This document shows positions 15,960-24,328 of a stretch of DNA of 29,794 bases, piece after piece; the stretch's first letter is position 1, and each line of letters opens with the position of its first letter. Position numbers and translations under genes: made by a program. The stretch spans positions 1 through 29,794 of the forward strand of contig JBBQPM010000077.1 of the NCBI GenBank assembly GCA_038217425.1, in the 5' to 3' direction. The notes below the pieces were generated by a model, which searched no databases, was not told the origin of the DNA, and saw only the letters and a program-made list of their open reading frames with translations. The stretch is from JAIEPT01 sp038217425. Its GTDB lineage: Bacteria; Planctomycetota; Planctomycetia; Gemmatales; Gemmataceae.

Positions 15960-17663
15960 ATGATGAGTTTGCGTTTCGCACTGTACCTTTGCGGCCTGGT
16001 CCTTTTCCTGTGGGTCCACCAAAGCGCCCACGCCGACGCCGCGGCTACCGCCAAGGCGAAGCAGTTCGTCGAGGACTTCACGTCCAAGTTCAGGCCGCTG
16101 GAGATCGAGGCGGGCCGAGCCTGGTGGGAGGCCATGACCACCGGCAAAGAAGAAGCATTCGCGCGGAAGGAAAAGGCCGAGAACCGCATGGACGCCGTCC
16201 TCTCCGATTCCAAGGAGTTCGCCCTCCTCAAATCGATCAAGGAAGCTGCCGGCATCGACGATCCGCTCGTCAAACGCGCCATCGACGTCCTTTACCTGAA
16301 CTTCCTCGGCAAACAGGTCGAGCCGGAACTGCTCCAGCAGATGACCAAGATCGGCAACGAAGTCGAGAAAGAGTTCAGCACCTTCCGCGCCAAGGTCGAC
16401 GGCAAGGAGATGACCGATGCCGATGTCCGCAAGGTGCTCAAAACGTCGAAACTGTCTGAGCGTCGCAAGGAAGTCTGGGCGGCGTCGAAGGACGTCGGCA
16501 AGCTCGTCGAACCGAAACTGCTCCAACTCGTCAAACTGCGCAACGAAGCCGCCAAGAAGCTCGGCTTCGCCAACTACCACGCCATGCAAGTCTTCCTCAG
16601 CGAGCAAAACGGTGAAGATCTCATCAAGCTGTTCGATCGACTCGACGAGCTGACGCGCGAGCCGTTCGTGAAGGCCAAGGCGGAGATCGATGTGGAATTG
16701 GCCAAGAATTGCGGCATTTCGGTGGGCGAACTCATGCCCTGGCACTACCACGATCCATTCTTCCAGGAAGTCCCCGCGGTCTTCAAGGCCGACCTCGATA
16801 CCATTTATTCGTCGCTCGATCTCGTGAAGCTGTGTCGGGAGTTCTATCAGGGGATCGATCTGCCGATCGACCTGGTGATCGAGAAGAGCGGCAACGATTT
16901 CGAGCCGCGCAAGGGGAAGAACCAGCACGCCTTCTGCACGGACATCACGCGCGACGGGACGGATGTACGCGTGCTCGCCAACGTGGTGCCGAACGAATAC
17001 TGGATGGCGACGATGCTGCACGAGTTCGGGCATTCGGTCTACAGCAGCATCTACATTCCGTCGAAGCTGCCGTACGTGCTGCGGACCGACGCGCATATCC
17101 TCGCCACCGAAGGCGTGGCCATGATGTTCGAGAAGTTATCGAAACGGCGCGGTTGGCTGGAGAAGATGAAGGTGAGCGTCGCCGATCCCGCGGCCTTCGA
17201 CGAGACCGCGGCCAAGATGCAGCGCTATCAGCTCCTGGTCTTCTCGCGCTGGTGCCAGGTGATGCTCCGCTTCGAGAAGCAGTTGTACGAAAATCCGCAG
17301 CAGGATCTGAACAAGCTCTGGTGGGACATGGTCGAGAAGTACCAGCTCCTCAAACGTCCCGTGGGGCGAGACGCTCCCGACTATGGCAGCAAGATCCACA
17401 TCGTGAGCGCTCCGGTCTACTACCACAATTACATGATGGGGGAGCTGTTCGCATCGCAGCTGCATCACGCGATCGCCAAGAACGTCTACAACGGCGCCGA
17501 GCCGGCGGGGGTGGTGTACGTCGGCAATAAAGAAGTCGGCGCCTACATGAAACGCTTCGTCTTCGAGCCGGGACGGTCGTTGCCGTGGAACGAGCTGACA
17601 CGCTACGCCACCGGAGCGCCGCTCAGTCCGGATGCGTTCGCGAAAGACTTCCAGGGGAAATGA
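15960..17663 (+). CDS. Secreted M2/M3-like zinc metallopeptidase (gluzincin)
   Basis: The protein is about 567 residues, starting at ATG 15960 or 15963, with GGAGA at 15950-15954. Open frame extending to 14880 is antisense or intergenic and is rejected. Residues 1-27 form a signal peptide ending in SAHADA. The zinc site is HEFGH (354-358), with the third ligand probably the glutamate of ILATEGVA, 26 residues after the second histidine. The context LPYVLRTDAHILATEGVAMM resembles M2 (angiotensin-converting-enzyme-like) peptidases more than M3 thimet-type enzymes, while HEFGH itself is common in M3. The N-terminal half is helical and charged, as in both families. It probably degrades peptides in the periplasm. 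The next gene starts four bases after its stop, so the two are likely co-transcribed. Confidence 0.87.
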   Translation: MMSLRFALYLCGLVLFLWVHQSAHADAAATAKAKQFVEDFTSKFRPLEIEAGRAWWEAMTTGKEEAFARKEKAENRMDAVLSDSKEFALLKSIKEAAGIDDPLVKRAIDVLYLNFLGKQVEPELLQQMTKIGNEVEKEFSTFRAKVDGKEMTDADVRKVLKTSKLSERRKEVWAASKDVGKLVEPKLLQLVKLRNEAAKKLGFANYHAMQVFLSEQNGEDLIKLFDRLDELTREPFVKAKAEIDVELAKNCGISVGELMPWHYHDPFFQEVPAVFKADLDTIYSSLDLVKLCREFYQGIDLPIDLVIEKSGNDFEPRKGKNQHAFCTDITRDGTDVRVLANVVPNEYWMATMLHEFGHSVYSSIYIPSKLPYVLRTDAHILATEGVAMMFEKLSKRRGWLEKMKVSVADPAAFDETAAKMQRYQLLVFSRWCQVMLRFEKQLYENPQQDLNKLWWDMVEKYQLLKRPVGRDAPDYGSKIHIVSAPVYYHNYMMGELFASQLHHAIAKNVYNGAEPAGVVYVGNKEVGAYMKRFVFEPGRSLPWNELTRYATGAPLSPDAFAKDFQGK

Positions 17664-17667
17664 CGTC

Positions 17668-18939
17668 ATGTCCCTCGCCTGGGTCTCGCTGATCGCGCTG
17701 TTGATCGTGATCGTCGTGAGCTGCACCAACCGCGTCCATCCGGGGTTCCTGGCGCTGGCGCTGGCGTGGATCATTGCGGCGTTCATCAGCCCGTTTTTCG
17801 AGGGGGCGCCGCTCGATCTCAAGAAGGACGTCTTCGCCGGGTTTCCGGTCGATCTGTTCCTGACGCTGGTCGGGGTGAGCCTGCTGTTCACGCAGGCGCA
17901 CCTGAACGGGACGCTCGACAAGATCGCGCAGGCGGCGGTTCGGCTGTGCCGGGGGAACGCGGGGCTCATTCCGTGGATGTTCTTCTTCTTGACGGCGGGG
18001 CTGTCGATGAGCGGCGCCGGGAGCATCGCGTCGGCGGCGCTGATGGCGCCGACCGGGATGGCCATCGCCGCCCGTTCGCGGATTTCGCCGCTGCTCATGA
18101 CGATCCTGGTGGCACACGGCGCCATTGCCGGCACGATGTCGCCGATCTCGCTCACCGGCATCATCGCCAACCGCGAGATGGCCAAGATTGGGCTACCCGA
18201 CCATGCCCTTGAGATCTTCGTCCACAACCTCGCCGCCAACTTCTGCGCCGCGGCCGGCGGGTTCGTCCTGTTCGGCGGGATCCCGCTCTTCGCGCGTTCG
18301 CATCTGGAGCATGAAGCGCCCGCGGCCGACCGCAGGCTGCAGCCGGCGCACTGGTTCACCCTCGGTTTGATCGGCGCGCTGCTTCTGGCCGCGCTCTTGT
18401 GGAAGATCGACGTCGGCATGGGGGCGTTCGCCTGCGCCGTCGTGCTGGCCTTCACCGGACTTGCGGGGGACGAACAGGCCGTCAAGAAAATGCCCTGGAG
18501 CATCATCCTCATGGTGTGCGGCGTCAACGTGCTGACGAGCCTTTTGGAAAAGACCGGCGGCAGCAAGCTCTCCGCGGAGTTCGTCGCCGCGGTCTCGACG
18601 CCCCAGACGGCGCCGGCGCTGCTCGGGTTTATCGCGGGGATCGTCTCGGTGTACAGCAGCACCGCGGGCGTCGTCATCCCTGCGTTTCTGCCAATCGTGC
18701 GAAACGTGGTCGAGACCCTCTCGTGCGACCCGGCGCCGCTCGCCATGTCGGTGCTGGTCGCGGGGAACCTTGTCGACTGTTCGCCGCTCTCGACGATCGG
18801 CGCCTTGTGCATCGCGGCAGCGCCCAGCGAGACGGAAACGGATCGAAAGCGATTGTTTCGCGCGGTGCTGTTCTGGGGCCTGGCGATGTCCCTGGCCGGG
18901 GCGGCGTGGTGTTACGTGTTTTACGGGTTGCTACGCTGA
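17668..18939 (+). CDS. matC: MatC-like dicarboxylate (malonate) carrier
   Basis: This 423-residue polytopic membrane protein has roughly 10-12 hydrophobic segments. Its start at ATG 17668 has AGGGGA nine bases upstream, inside the end of the peptidase gene. Recognisable stretches are the N-terminal helix before SCTNRVHPGFLALALAW, the motif MSGAGSIASAALMAPTGMA, and AGTMSPISLTGIIANREMAK. These resemble the MatC/ion-transporter group of dicarboxylate carriers. The following gene encodes a malonyl-CoA synthetase-like enzyme, which supports malonate as substrate. Malonate specificity is inferred from that pairing; another C4 or C3 dicarboxylate is possible. A long inverted repeat separates it from the synthetase gene. 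Confidence 0.75.
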   Translation: MSLAWVSLIALLIVIVVSCTNRVHPGFLALALAWIIAAFISPFFEGAPLDLKKDVFAGFPVDLFLTLVGVSLLFTQAHLNGTLDKIAQAAVRLCRGNAGLIPWMFFFLTAGLSMSGAGSIASAALMAPTGMAIAARSRISPLLMTILVAHGAIAGTMSPISLTGIIANREMAKIGLPDHALEIFVHNLAANFCAAAGGFVLFGGIPLFARSHLEHEAPAADRRLQPAHWFTLGLIGALLLAALLWKIDVGMGAFACAVVLAFTGLAGDEQAVKKMPWSIILMVCGVNVLTSLLEKTGGSKLSAEFVAAVSTPQTAPALLGFIAGIVSVYSSTAGVVIPAFLPIVRNVVETLSCDPAPLAMSVLVAGNLVDCSPLSTIGALCIAAAPSETETDRKRLFRAVLFWGLAMSLAGAAWCYVFYGLLR

Positions 18940-18940
18940 A

Positions 18941-19070
18941 TTACCGAGCCGCGCCCGTCAGGAAGCGGGACAGTATCGCTCGCAGAATCGTGGTACCAAA
19001 TGCGAAGTGCCAAAGCAGACACTCGCCGCGTGGGATACTATCCCCCTTCCTGACGGGCGCGGCTCGGTAA
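18941..19070. repeat. Long inverted repeat, family E, between the matC-like and matB-like genes
   Basis: Arms of 37 bases (18941-18977 and 19034-19070) pair with only one or two mismatches, leaving a 56-base middle. The arms read ccgagccgcgcccgtcagga inward. The element starts two bases after the carrier stop and ends 24 bases before the synthetase start. It could reduce read-through and set different levels of the two proteins. Confidence 0.85.
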
Positions 19071-19093
19071 AACGTTGCAGCAGGATCATAACG

Positions 19094-20557
19094 ATGTCAT
19101 TCTTTCATTCCATTCAAGCCGCCTTCCGCGCCCACGGCGACCGCCCGGCGCTGCTCCACCACGACCGCCGCTGGACGTATCGTCAACTCGACGACGACGC
19201 CCGCGCCGGCGCCGGCTGGCTGCAATCGCTCGGCGTGCGGCCGGGCGATCGCGTCGTTCTCTGCACCGGCGACAAGCCCGCGTTCGTCCGCGCGCACCTC
19301 GCGGCCCTGTACGCCGGCGCCGTCTCCTTGCCGCTCAACCCGCGCTTCACCCGCGAAGAACTCCGCTTCTTCCTCAGCGACAGCGGCGCCAAGGTCGCCC
19401 TCGTCGGCAGCGAAGCCGAGCCGATCATCGCCTCGCTCCGCGCGGAACTCCCCGATCTTCAGCACGTCGCGGCCCAGGTCGAATCGGCCCCGGGATATCA
19501 ATCCCCCGATCTCGCGAGTGACGATCCGGCCCTCATCCTCTACAGCAGCGGCACCACCGGTTGGCCCAAGGGCGTCGTGCACACGCACGCCAATGTCGCC
19601 AGCAGCCTGCACGCCCTCCAGGAATGTTGGCGACTCACGTGTCAGGACGTCGTGCTCAACGTGCTGCCGCTCTTTCACATCCATGGCCTCTGCTTCGCCA
19701 CGCAGCTCACGCTCATGACGGGGGCGTGCCTGATTCTCGACGATTTCGACGTGCGACGGACCCTGGCGCGCATCGCCGAGTGTACCGTCTTCATGGCCGT
19801 GCCGACGATCTATTACCGCTTTCTCGAAGAGGCGAATTTCGCCGAGCGAGCGAAGGCGTGGGCCGGCGTGCGGCTGTTCACGTGCGGCTCGGCGCCGATC
19901 CGCGCCGAGGTGCTGCCGGGACTCGAAGCGATTCTCGGCAAACCGGTCATCAATCGCTACGGCATGACCGAAGGCTTCGTCATCACCAGTCTGCCGCTGG
20001 CCGGTCCCTGGCCCTGGGGCTCCGTCGGCACGGCGCTCCCCGGCGTCGAGGTGCGCATCTGGGCGGACGACCGCCTGGCGCCCGCGAACGAAGTCGGCGC
20101 CGTGCAGTTGCGCGGGCCCAACTTGTTCCGCGCGTACTGGAAAAAGCCGGAGGCGACGCAGGCTGCGTTCGCGTCGGGGTGGTTCGAGACCGGCGACCTC
20201 GGCTTTCAGGATGACGCCGGGTTCTTGACGCTGGTGGGCCGTAAGAACGATTTGATCATCACGAGCGGGTTCAACGTCTATCCGCAGGTCGTCGAGCGGG
20301 TGCTCAACGAATGTCCCGGCGTGCGCGAGTCGGCGGTCGTCGGCGTGCCGGACGCGCGCCGTGGCGAACGCGTCGTGGCGTTCGTCGTCCGCGCCGACGC
20401 GGAGTTGAGCGAACAACGGCTCAGCGAATTTTGGCAGGAGCGGCTGGTCGACTATCAACGGCCGAAAGAGGTGTTCTTCGTGGAGGCGTTGCCGCGCAAT
20501 GCGCTGGGGAAGGTGCTGCGTCGCGAACTTCAGGAGGCGGCGAAAAAAGATCTTTGA
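19094..20557 (+). CDS. matB: Malonyl-CoA synthetase-like acyl-CoA ligase
   Basis: The 487-residue ANL-superfamily ligase starts at ATG 19094, with AGGA eight bases upstream. It would convert malonate, ATP and CoA into malonyl-CoA. Adenylation motifs are in order: YSSGTTGWPKG (150-160), RYGMTE (288-293), TGD (366-368), GRKND with Arg383, and the C-terminal catalytic Lys473 in RNALGKVLRREL. The segments AVPTIYYRFL and NRYGMTE carry Arg242 and Arg288. These match positions that, as I recall, contact the distal carboxylate in characterised MatB enzymes. The length also fits MatB, which is shorter than most acetyl- or fatty-acyl-CoA synthetases. No malonyl-CoA decarboxylase is nearby. The stop codon overlaps the start of a hairpin repeat. 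Confidence 0.82.
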   Translation: MSFFHSIQAAFRAHGDRPALLHHDRRWTYRQLDDDARAGAGWLQSLGVRPGDRVVLCTGDKPAFVRAHLAALYAGAVSLPLNPRFTREELRFFLSDSGAKVALVGSEAEPIIASLRAELPDLQHVAAQVESAPGYQSPDLASDDPALILYSSGTTGWPKGVVHTHANVASSLHALQECWRLTCQDVVLNVLPLFHIHGLCFATQLTLMTGACLILDDFDVRRTLARIAECTVFMAVPTIYYRFLEEANFAERAKAWAGVRLFTCGSAPIRAEVLPGLEAILGKPVINRYGMTEGFVITSLPLAGPWPWGSVGTALPGVEVRIWADDRLAPANEVGAVQLRGPNLFRAYWKKPEATQAAFASGWFETGDLGFQDDAGFLTLVGRKNDLIITSGFNVYPQVVERVLNECPGVRESAVVGVPDARRGERVVAFVVRADAELSEQRLSEFWQERLVDYQRPKEVFFVEALPRNALGKVLRRELQEAAKKDL

Positions 20558-20608
20558 GCCCGCAGCGCGAGCAAGGGTCTTCCGGTCCCTTGCTCGCGCT
20601 GCGGGCTC
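20556..20608. repeat. Hairpin repeat, family C (copy 2), overlapping a stop codon
   Basis: The 22-base arms 20556-20577 and 20587-20608 are perfect complements around a nine-base loop. The first two bases of the repeat are the last two bases of the TGA stop at 20555-20557. The minus-strand SGNH gene ends only 13 bases downstream, so the hairpin sits between convergent genes and could act as a two-way terminator. It is the same family as 15814-15869, with cgcgagc in place of cgccagc. Confidence 0.88.
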
Positions 20609-20621
20609 ACATTAATTCCAG

Positions 20622-21323
20622 TTACTTCAGCAGGCTCTTGACCGACGGCTCGATCGCCTCGGCCCAGATTTCGTAGCCCTTGGGCGTGAGATGCAGGAAG
20701 TCGTTCATGATCGTCTTGGAAATGGTCCCGTCCTTTTCCAGGAACTTCTCGCCGATATCGAGGTACTGGACGGTCTTGCCGCCGTCGTCGAGCTTGGCGA
20801 TGGTTTTGTTGATGGTTTCGATTTTGACGCGTTTGGGCGTGCCGGGCTTTTCGTCGCGCGGGAAGACGCCCAGGAGCAACACCTTCGTCTTGGGCGATTT
20901 CTCATGGATCGTCTTGACGATTTGCGTGATGCCCCCGGCGATGTTCTCGGCGCTATGGCCGCCGGTGTTGTTGGTGCCGATCATGACGACGGCGACCTTG
21001 GGGGAGATGCCTTCCATCTCTTTGCCCTCGGTGAGACGCCAAAGGACGTGACCGGTTTGATCGCCGCTGATGCCGAAGTTGGCGGCTTTGAGGGGCGCGA
21101 AGTGCTTCTTCCAGGCGGCGTTGTTGCCCCAGCCCTGCGTGATGGAATCTCCCAGGAAGAGAACGTCGACGTCTCCCTTCTTGGCGATTTCCAGGAATTG
21201 CTTGTGCCGATCGTTGTCCCGATTGAGCGGCTTAAGAGCCGGATTTTCCTTTTCGCCCGCGGAGCCGATGCTGGCCGAGACCAGGAGAGCCGTCAGCAGC
21301 ATGACTTGCTTGACCGAACGCAT
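20622..21323 (-). CDS. Secreted SGNH hydrolase, PAF-acetylhydrolase-like
   Basis: The 233-residue protein starts at ATG 21323, with AAAGGA about seven bases upstream; a longer frame to 21365 adds residues before the signal peptide. The signal peptide is MRSVKQVMLLTALLVSASIGSA. Catalytic blocks are FLGDSITQGW with Ser60, the glycine of NFGISGDQT, GTNN, and NDFLHLTPKGY with the Asp/His pair near the C-terminus. This arrangement matches the PAF-acetylhydrolase-like branch of the SGNH family, often seen in planctomycetes as deacetylases of sugars. It is not closely similar to the SGNH protein at 937-2247. The substrate is unknown. Confidence 0.9.
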   Translation of the reverse strand: MRSVKQVMLLTALLVSASIGSAGEKENPALKPLNRDNDRHKQFLEIAKKGDVDVLFLGDSITQGWGNNAAWKKHFAPLKAANFGISGDQTGHVLWRLTEGKEMEGISPKVAVVMIGTNNTGGHSAENIAGGITQIVKTIHEKSPKTKVLLLGVFPRDEKPGTPKRVKIETINKTIAKLDDGGKTVQYLDIGEKFLEKDGTISKTIMNDFLHLTPKGYEIWAEAIEPSVKSLLK

Positions 21324-21395
21324 TGCAGATCCTTTCGTGAGAATAATGAGACGCGAAGTTCCCAAGATATGCGAGCGTGCGCGGGAATGCCACCG

Positions 21396-22322
21396 TCAAA
21401 TTGAGATTCCGGCCGCTGCCGGTGCTTGTTTGTTCCGGCGCGTCTCGGCGCGGACGGCGAATAGATGACTCAGCGACGGCATCGCGGAGTTTACCCGGGC
21501 GGTGACCTGAAAGCCGTGAGATTCGAGCTGGCGGACGAGCGCCGTCGTCGCCGCGGCGCCGTCGTGGGCCTCGAGGGCTACTTGCTGGATTTTCGGCCAA
21601 TCGCTTTCCGCGAGTCCCCCGAGGATCGCTTGCTCGCTACTTTCGGCGTCAATCTTGAGCAAATCGACGCGACCGATCTGATGCGTTCGCAAAAAATCGG
21701 AGAGGTTCTCGAGCTTGCACGGAACCATTTCCTTCTTGAGGTAGTACTTGCGGACCGCCTCCGCGATGCCGTTGCGGACGAATTGGGGCAAGATCGAAAA
21801 TAGGAATGAGAGCGGCCGGGGCAGCGTGTGCGCTTGACTGAGCGCATAGTCGCGGCCCCGCCGAGCCGCCTCGGGCGAATCGTCGGCACGGAGGGTCGAC
21901 GCCTGCGACAGGCGCGGATAGTACGTGAAGGACGCTTTGCCGGAGTGCCGGGCGAGGCCGATGTTGAAGGTTTCCACCTCGATATTGTCGAGATCCGCGA
22001 CGTTCCAGTTGAGAACGTCAAAGATCTGCGGAATCGGTTCGAAGGAATAAACGTGTGCGCGAATACCGAGGTGATGCAGATAGCGAACGAACAGGCCGGT
22101 GTTTGCGCCAACGTCGAGGATGCAATCGCCGTCGTGAAAGTCGACGCCGTGCTGCCGATAGCAGTGGCTGTCGAAGAGTTCGTGATAGATCGCCAACGAG
22201 TCGTTCAGATTGAGGCCAAAGACTTTCATGCCGTTGGGCATTGTGAACTGAAGGGGTTTGGCGCGTTTGAGATGGTGCATGAGGAAAAAGGCTCTGGTTT
22301 GAAGTGTCGAGGCCCTTTTCAT
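21396..22322 (-). CDS. FkbM-family SAM-dependent methyltransferase
   Basis: The 308-residue protein probably starts at ATG 22322, eight bases after the stop of the upstream gene, which suggests translational coupling. An in-frame upstream codon at 22361 would overlap that gene by 31 bases. The SAM-binding loop is ILDVGANTGL (Asp70 onward), followed by VYSFEPIP, and the family motif VDLLKIDAE lies at residues 219-227. FkbM enzymes O-methylate small molecules or sugars, including surface polysaccharides. No glycosyltransferase lies nearby. The protein has no signal peptide and should act in the cytoplasm, unlike both neighbouring secreted hydrolases. Confidence 0.88.
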   Translation of the reverse strand: MKRASTLQTRAFFLMHHLKRAKPLQFTMPNGMKVFGLNLNDSLAIYHELFDSHCYRQHGVDFHDGDCILDVGANTGLFVRYLHHLGIRAHVYSFEPIPQIFDVLNWNVADLDNIEVETFNIGLARHSGKASFTYYPRLSQASTLRADDSPEAARRGRDYALSQAHTLPRPLSFLFSILPQFVRNGIAEAVRKYYLKKEMVPCKLENLSDFLRTHQIGRVDLLKIDAESSEQAILGGLAESDWPKIQQVALEAHDGAAATTALVRQLESHGFQVTARVNSAMPSLSHLFAVRAETRRNKQAPAAAGISI

Positions 22323-22330
22323 CTTGCACG

Positions 22331-24223
22331 TTACGTGCCGCACGGGTTGGGCAAGCGCCACTGAGCGTCGAAATTTCCCTTTGCCAGGATGCGCGTCTGT
22401 CCCTTGATCGTTTGGAAAATGACGTAGTCGGGGTAGTCTAACGGTTTGCCGCCGACGTAGACTTCTGGCAGCAGCAAGACGTATCGTTCGGGGTTCAGCG
22501 GATTGGGATAGACCATCGCCAGGGAGACGCCTGGGCCGCGATATTCCTTGCCGGCGATCTTCACGCCGTCGTCCAGGAAGGCGACCGGCAAGCGGTCGAC
22601 GATCTTGGCGAGCAGGGAGTTTTGCTTCGGGTCACCGACCAGGATCAGGTTCTTCTCGGACAGATCGCGATCGCTGACGGCACCGGCCTCCTTGCGTTCG
22701 AAGCCGGTGCGCAGGACGCCGCTGCCGTCGCCGGTGCTGATGAGACGATCGACGATGGCGTCGAGCGCCTCGGGGCTCTGTTTGCCGTGCACCATGAGAA
22801 CCGGATACTCCATGAAGACGTCCTGGATCGGGCCGGAGCGGCCGTGCTTTTTGATGAGCCCCTTGGGATAACGCTCGGCGGATGTCGACCAGCCGTTCGC
22901 GTCCTTCCAGAAATAGACGGTCTTGCCGGCGGCAACTTTTAGCTCCGCGCCTTCGTTAATGCGCACGCTCAACTCCTTGAAAGGTCCGACGAGAGCGGGG
23001 GCCAGGTCGAGATGCAGGCGACCGACGTTGTCGACGGCGACTCGGCACGTGGCGTCCTTGATCTCGGCTTCGATGCGGGCGGCCCGGGAGGGATCCTCCA
23101 CGGTGTCAATACATGCCCAGTAGGCGCCGTCGTAGCGGAGCCAGTGCGTCTGAAAGACGACGAGCTTTGGATACGGGTTACGGACTTGCCTGGAGATCCA
23201 GGCCCAACCCTCGTCTTGCAGCTTTCGTTCGATGATGCCGTGACCCCCCTTGGGGTCGGTGAGTTCCAGGTGCGGGTAGAAGCCGGAATGCTTCGCGGCG
23301 CGGCGACGCAGGCCGTCGGCGAAGGCGTGATTGGCTTTGAAGTGCCCGTCGCCTGGAGAATCCCAGATGACGAAGGGGAGATTGGCGAGATTGTCGGCGA
23401 GCATGTAAGCGTCGTAACGGCCGTTGCCGACGGGGACGTTGTAGTTGCCCCCGCCGGTGAGGGTATGGGCAGCGGCGAAACGATCGGGGAGGAACGTGCC
23501 GAAGTGAAACCCGCCGGTGCCGCCCCAGCTCGCGCCGCCGATGACGATTCGATCGGGGTCGACGGCGTAATGCTTCTGCACGTGGCCAATCGCCTCGAGA
23601 ATCGCGACTTCGCCGATGCCGATGTGCTGTCGGCCCACCGGCGTCATGTGAATCGCCCCGTCCGTCGAGGCGGCACGCAGGTTCGTGTCGGGCTTGCCCT
23701 TGACCCAGTACGCCAGCCAGGTAAAGCCGCCGCCCGAGTGCAGGTTCACGCGCAACGGATACTTCTTCGTGGCGTCGTAGTCCTTCGGCAGCGTGACGTG
23801 GTAGAGCAGCAGCTGCCCGTCCATGCGCGAGCGGAACGTGCGCACGCCATGCGTCATGCCCGCGAAGGGGTCTACGTTCTTCTTCGCGCACTCGAGAAAG
23901 TACTCGGCTCCCTCCTTCCAGCGAACCAGATTGGCCGGCCCGATGTGGAACAGCAAGTAGCTCGGCTGCTGCTTGAGGATGGTGCGAACGCTGCGGGTGG
24001 CGAGGATCTGAAGGCGAGCGCTCTCTACGGCGGCGACGACGTTCGCGTCCGTGCTCGTGGAGAGGGCCGCGATTTCCTTCTCGAAAACCTCAGCCGCCTG
24101 CTCGTGCTCGGGGAGGATCTTCGCGACCGCCTCGACGAGCTTCTGCAGCTTGGGATCAAGAGGCGGTTGAGCCGTTGCGGTAACGGCGAGCGCGAGCCCG
24201 GCGAGCAAAGTGAGAGGTTTCAC
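22331..24223 (-). CDS. Secreted alpha/beta-hydrolase (esterase/peptidase S9-like)
   Basis: The 630-residue protein starts at GTG 24223, with AAGGAAGG six bases upstream. The signal peptide is MKPLTLLAGLALAVTATAQ. An N-terminal helical region (about 20-110) precedes an alpha/beta-hydrolase core with an oxyanion-type NLHSGGGF and the nucleophile elbow GGASWGGTGG (Ser232). Candidate acid and base residues lie in WDSPGDGHF and DPKGGHG. The C-terminal 250 residues add a beta-rich region and a further domain (NLILVGDPKQNSLL onward), a layout I associate with planctomycete esterases of the polyhydroxybutyrate-depolymerase or S9 type. The substrate is unknown. It faces the sialate O-acetylesterase gene across a 105-base divergent gap. 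Confidence 0.83.
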   Translation of the reverse strand: MKPLTLLAGLALAVTATAQPPLDPKLQKLVEAVAKILPEHEQAAEVFEKEIAALSTSTDANVVAAVESARLQILATRSVRTILKQQPSYLLFHIGPANLVRWKEGAEYFLECAKKNVDPFAGMTHGVRTFRSRMDGQLLLYHVTLPKDYDATKKYPLRVNLHSGGGFTWLAYWVKGKPDTNLRAASTDGAIHMTPVGRQHIGIGEVAILEAIGHVQKHYAVDPDRIVIGGASWGGTGGFHFGTFLPDRFAAAHTLTGGGNYNVPVGNGRYDAYMLADNLANLPFVIWDSPGDGHFKANHAFADGLRRRAAKHSGFYPHLELTDPKGGHGIIERKLQDEGWAWISRQVRNPYPKLVVFQTHWLRYDGAYWACIDTVEDPSRAARIEAEIKDATCRVAVDNVGRLHLDLAPALVGPFKELSVRINEGAELKVAAGKTVYFWKDANGWSTSAERYPKGLIKKHGRSGPIQDVFMEYPVLMVHGKQSPEALDAIVDRLISTGDGSGVLRTGFERKEAGAVSDRDLSEKNLILVGDPKQNSLLAKIVDRLPVAFLDDGVKIAGKEYRGPGVSLAMVYPNPLNPERYVLLLPEVYVGGKPLDYPDYVIFQTIKGQTRILAKGNFDAQWRLPNPCGT

Positions 24224-24328
24224 GGCGAGCCTTCCTTTTTAGGAGACGTAACTCTGGACACGCATGTCCGCAGGGTGCATGATGGTTATGATACGCAAGT
24301 GATCCTCGCAAACAGGACGGCTGATTTT
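24224..24328. promoter_or_regulatory. Divergent promoter region with a short inverted repeat
   Basis: This 105-base gap separates two outward-reading genes for secreted hydrolases, so it should hold both promoters. TATGAT (24287-24292) is a plausible rightward -10 box, without a good -35. The inverted repeat ggaca-cgca-tgtcc at 24256-24269 could be a shared operator. Only position and symmetry support this. Confidence 0.4.

Noticed and set aside
15696..17096. A 466-codon minus-strand frame opposite the peptidase gene
   Set aside because: Shadow of the peptidase frame; the translation is low-complexity with no known motif.
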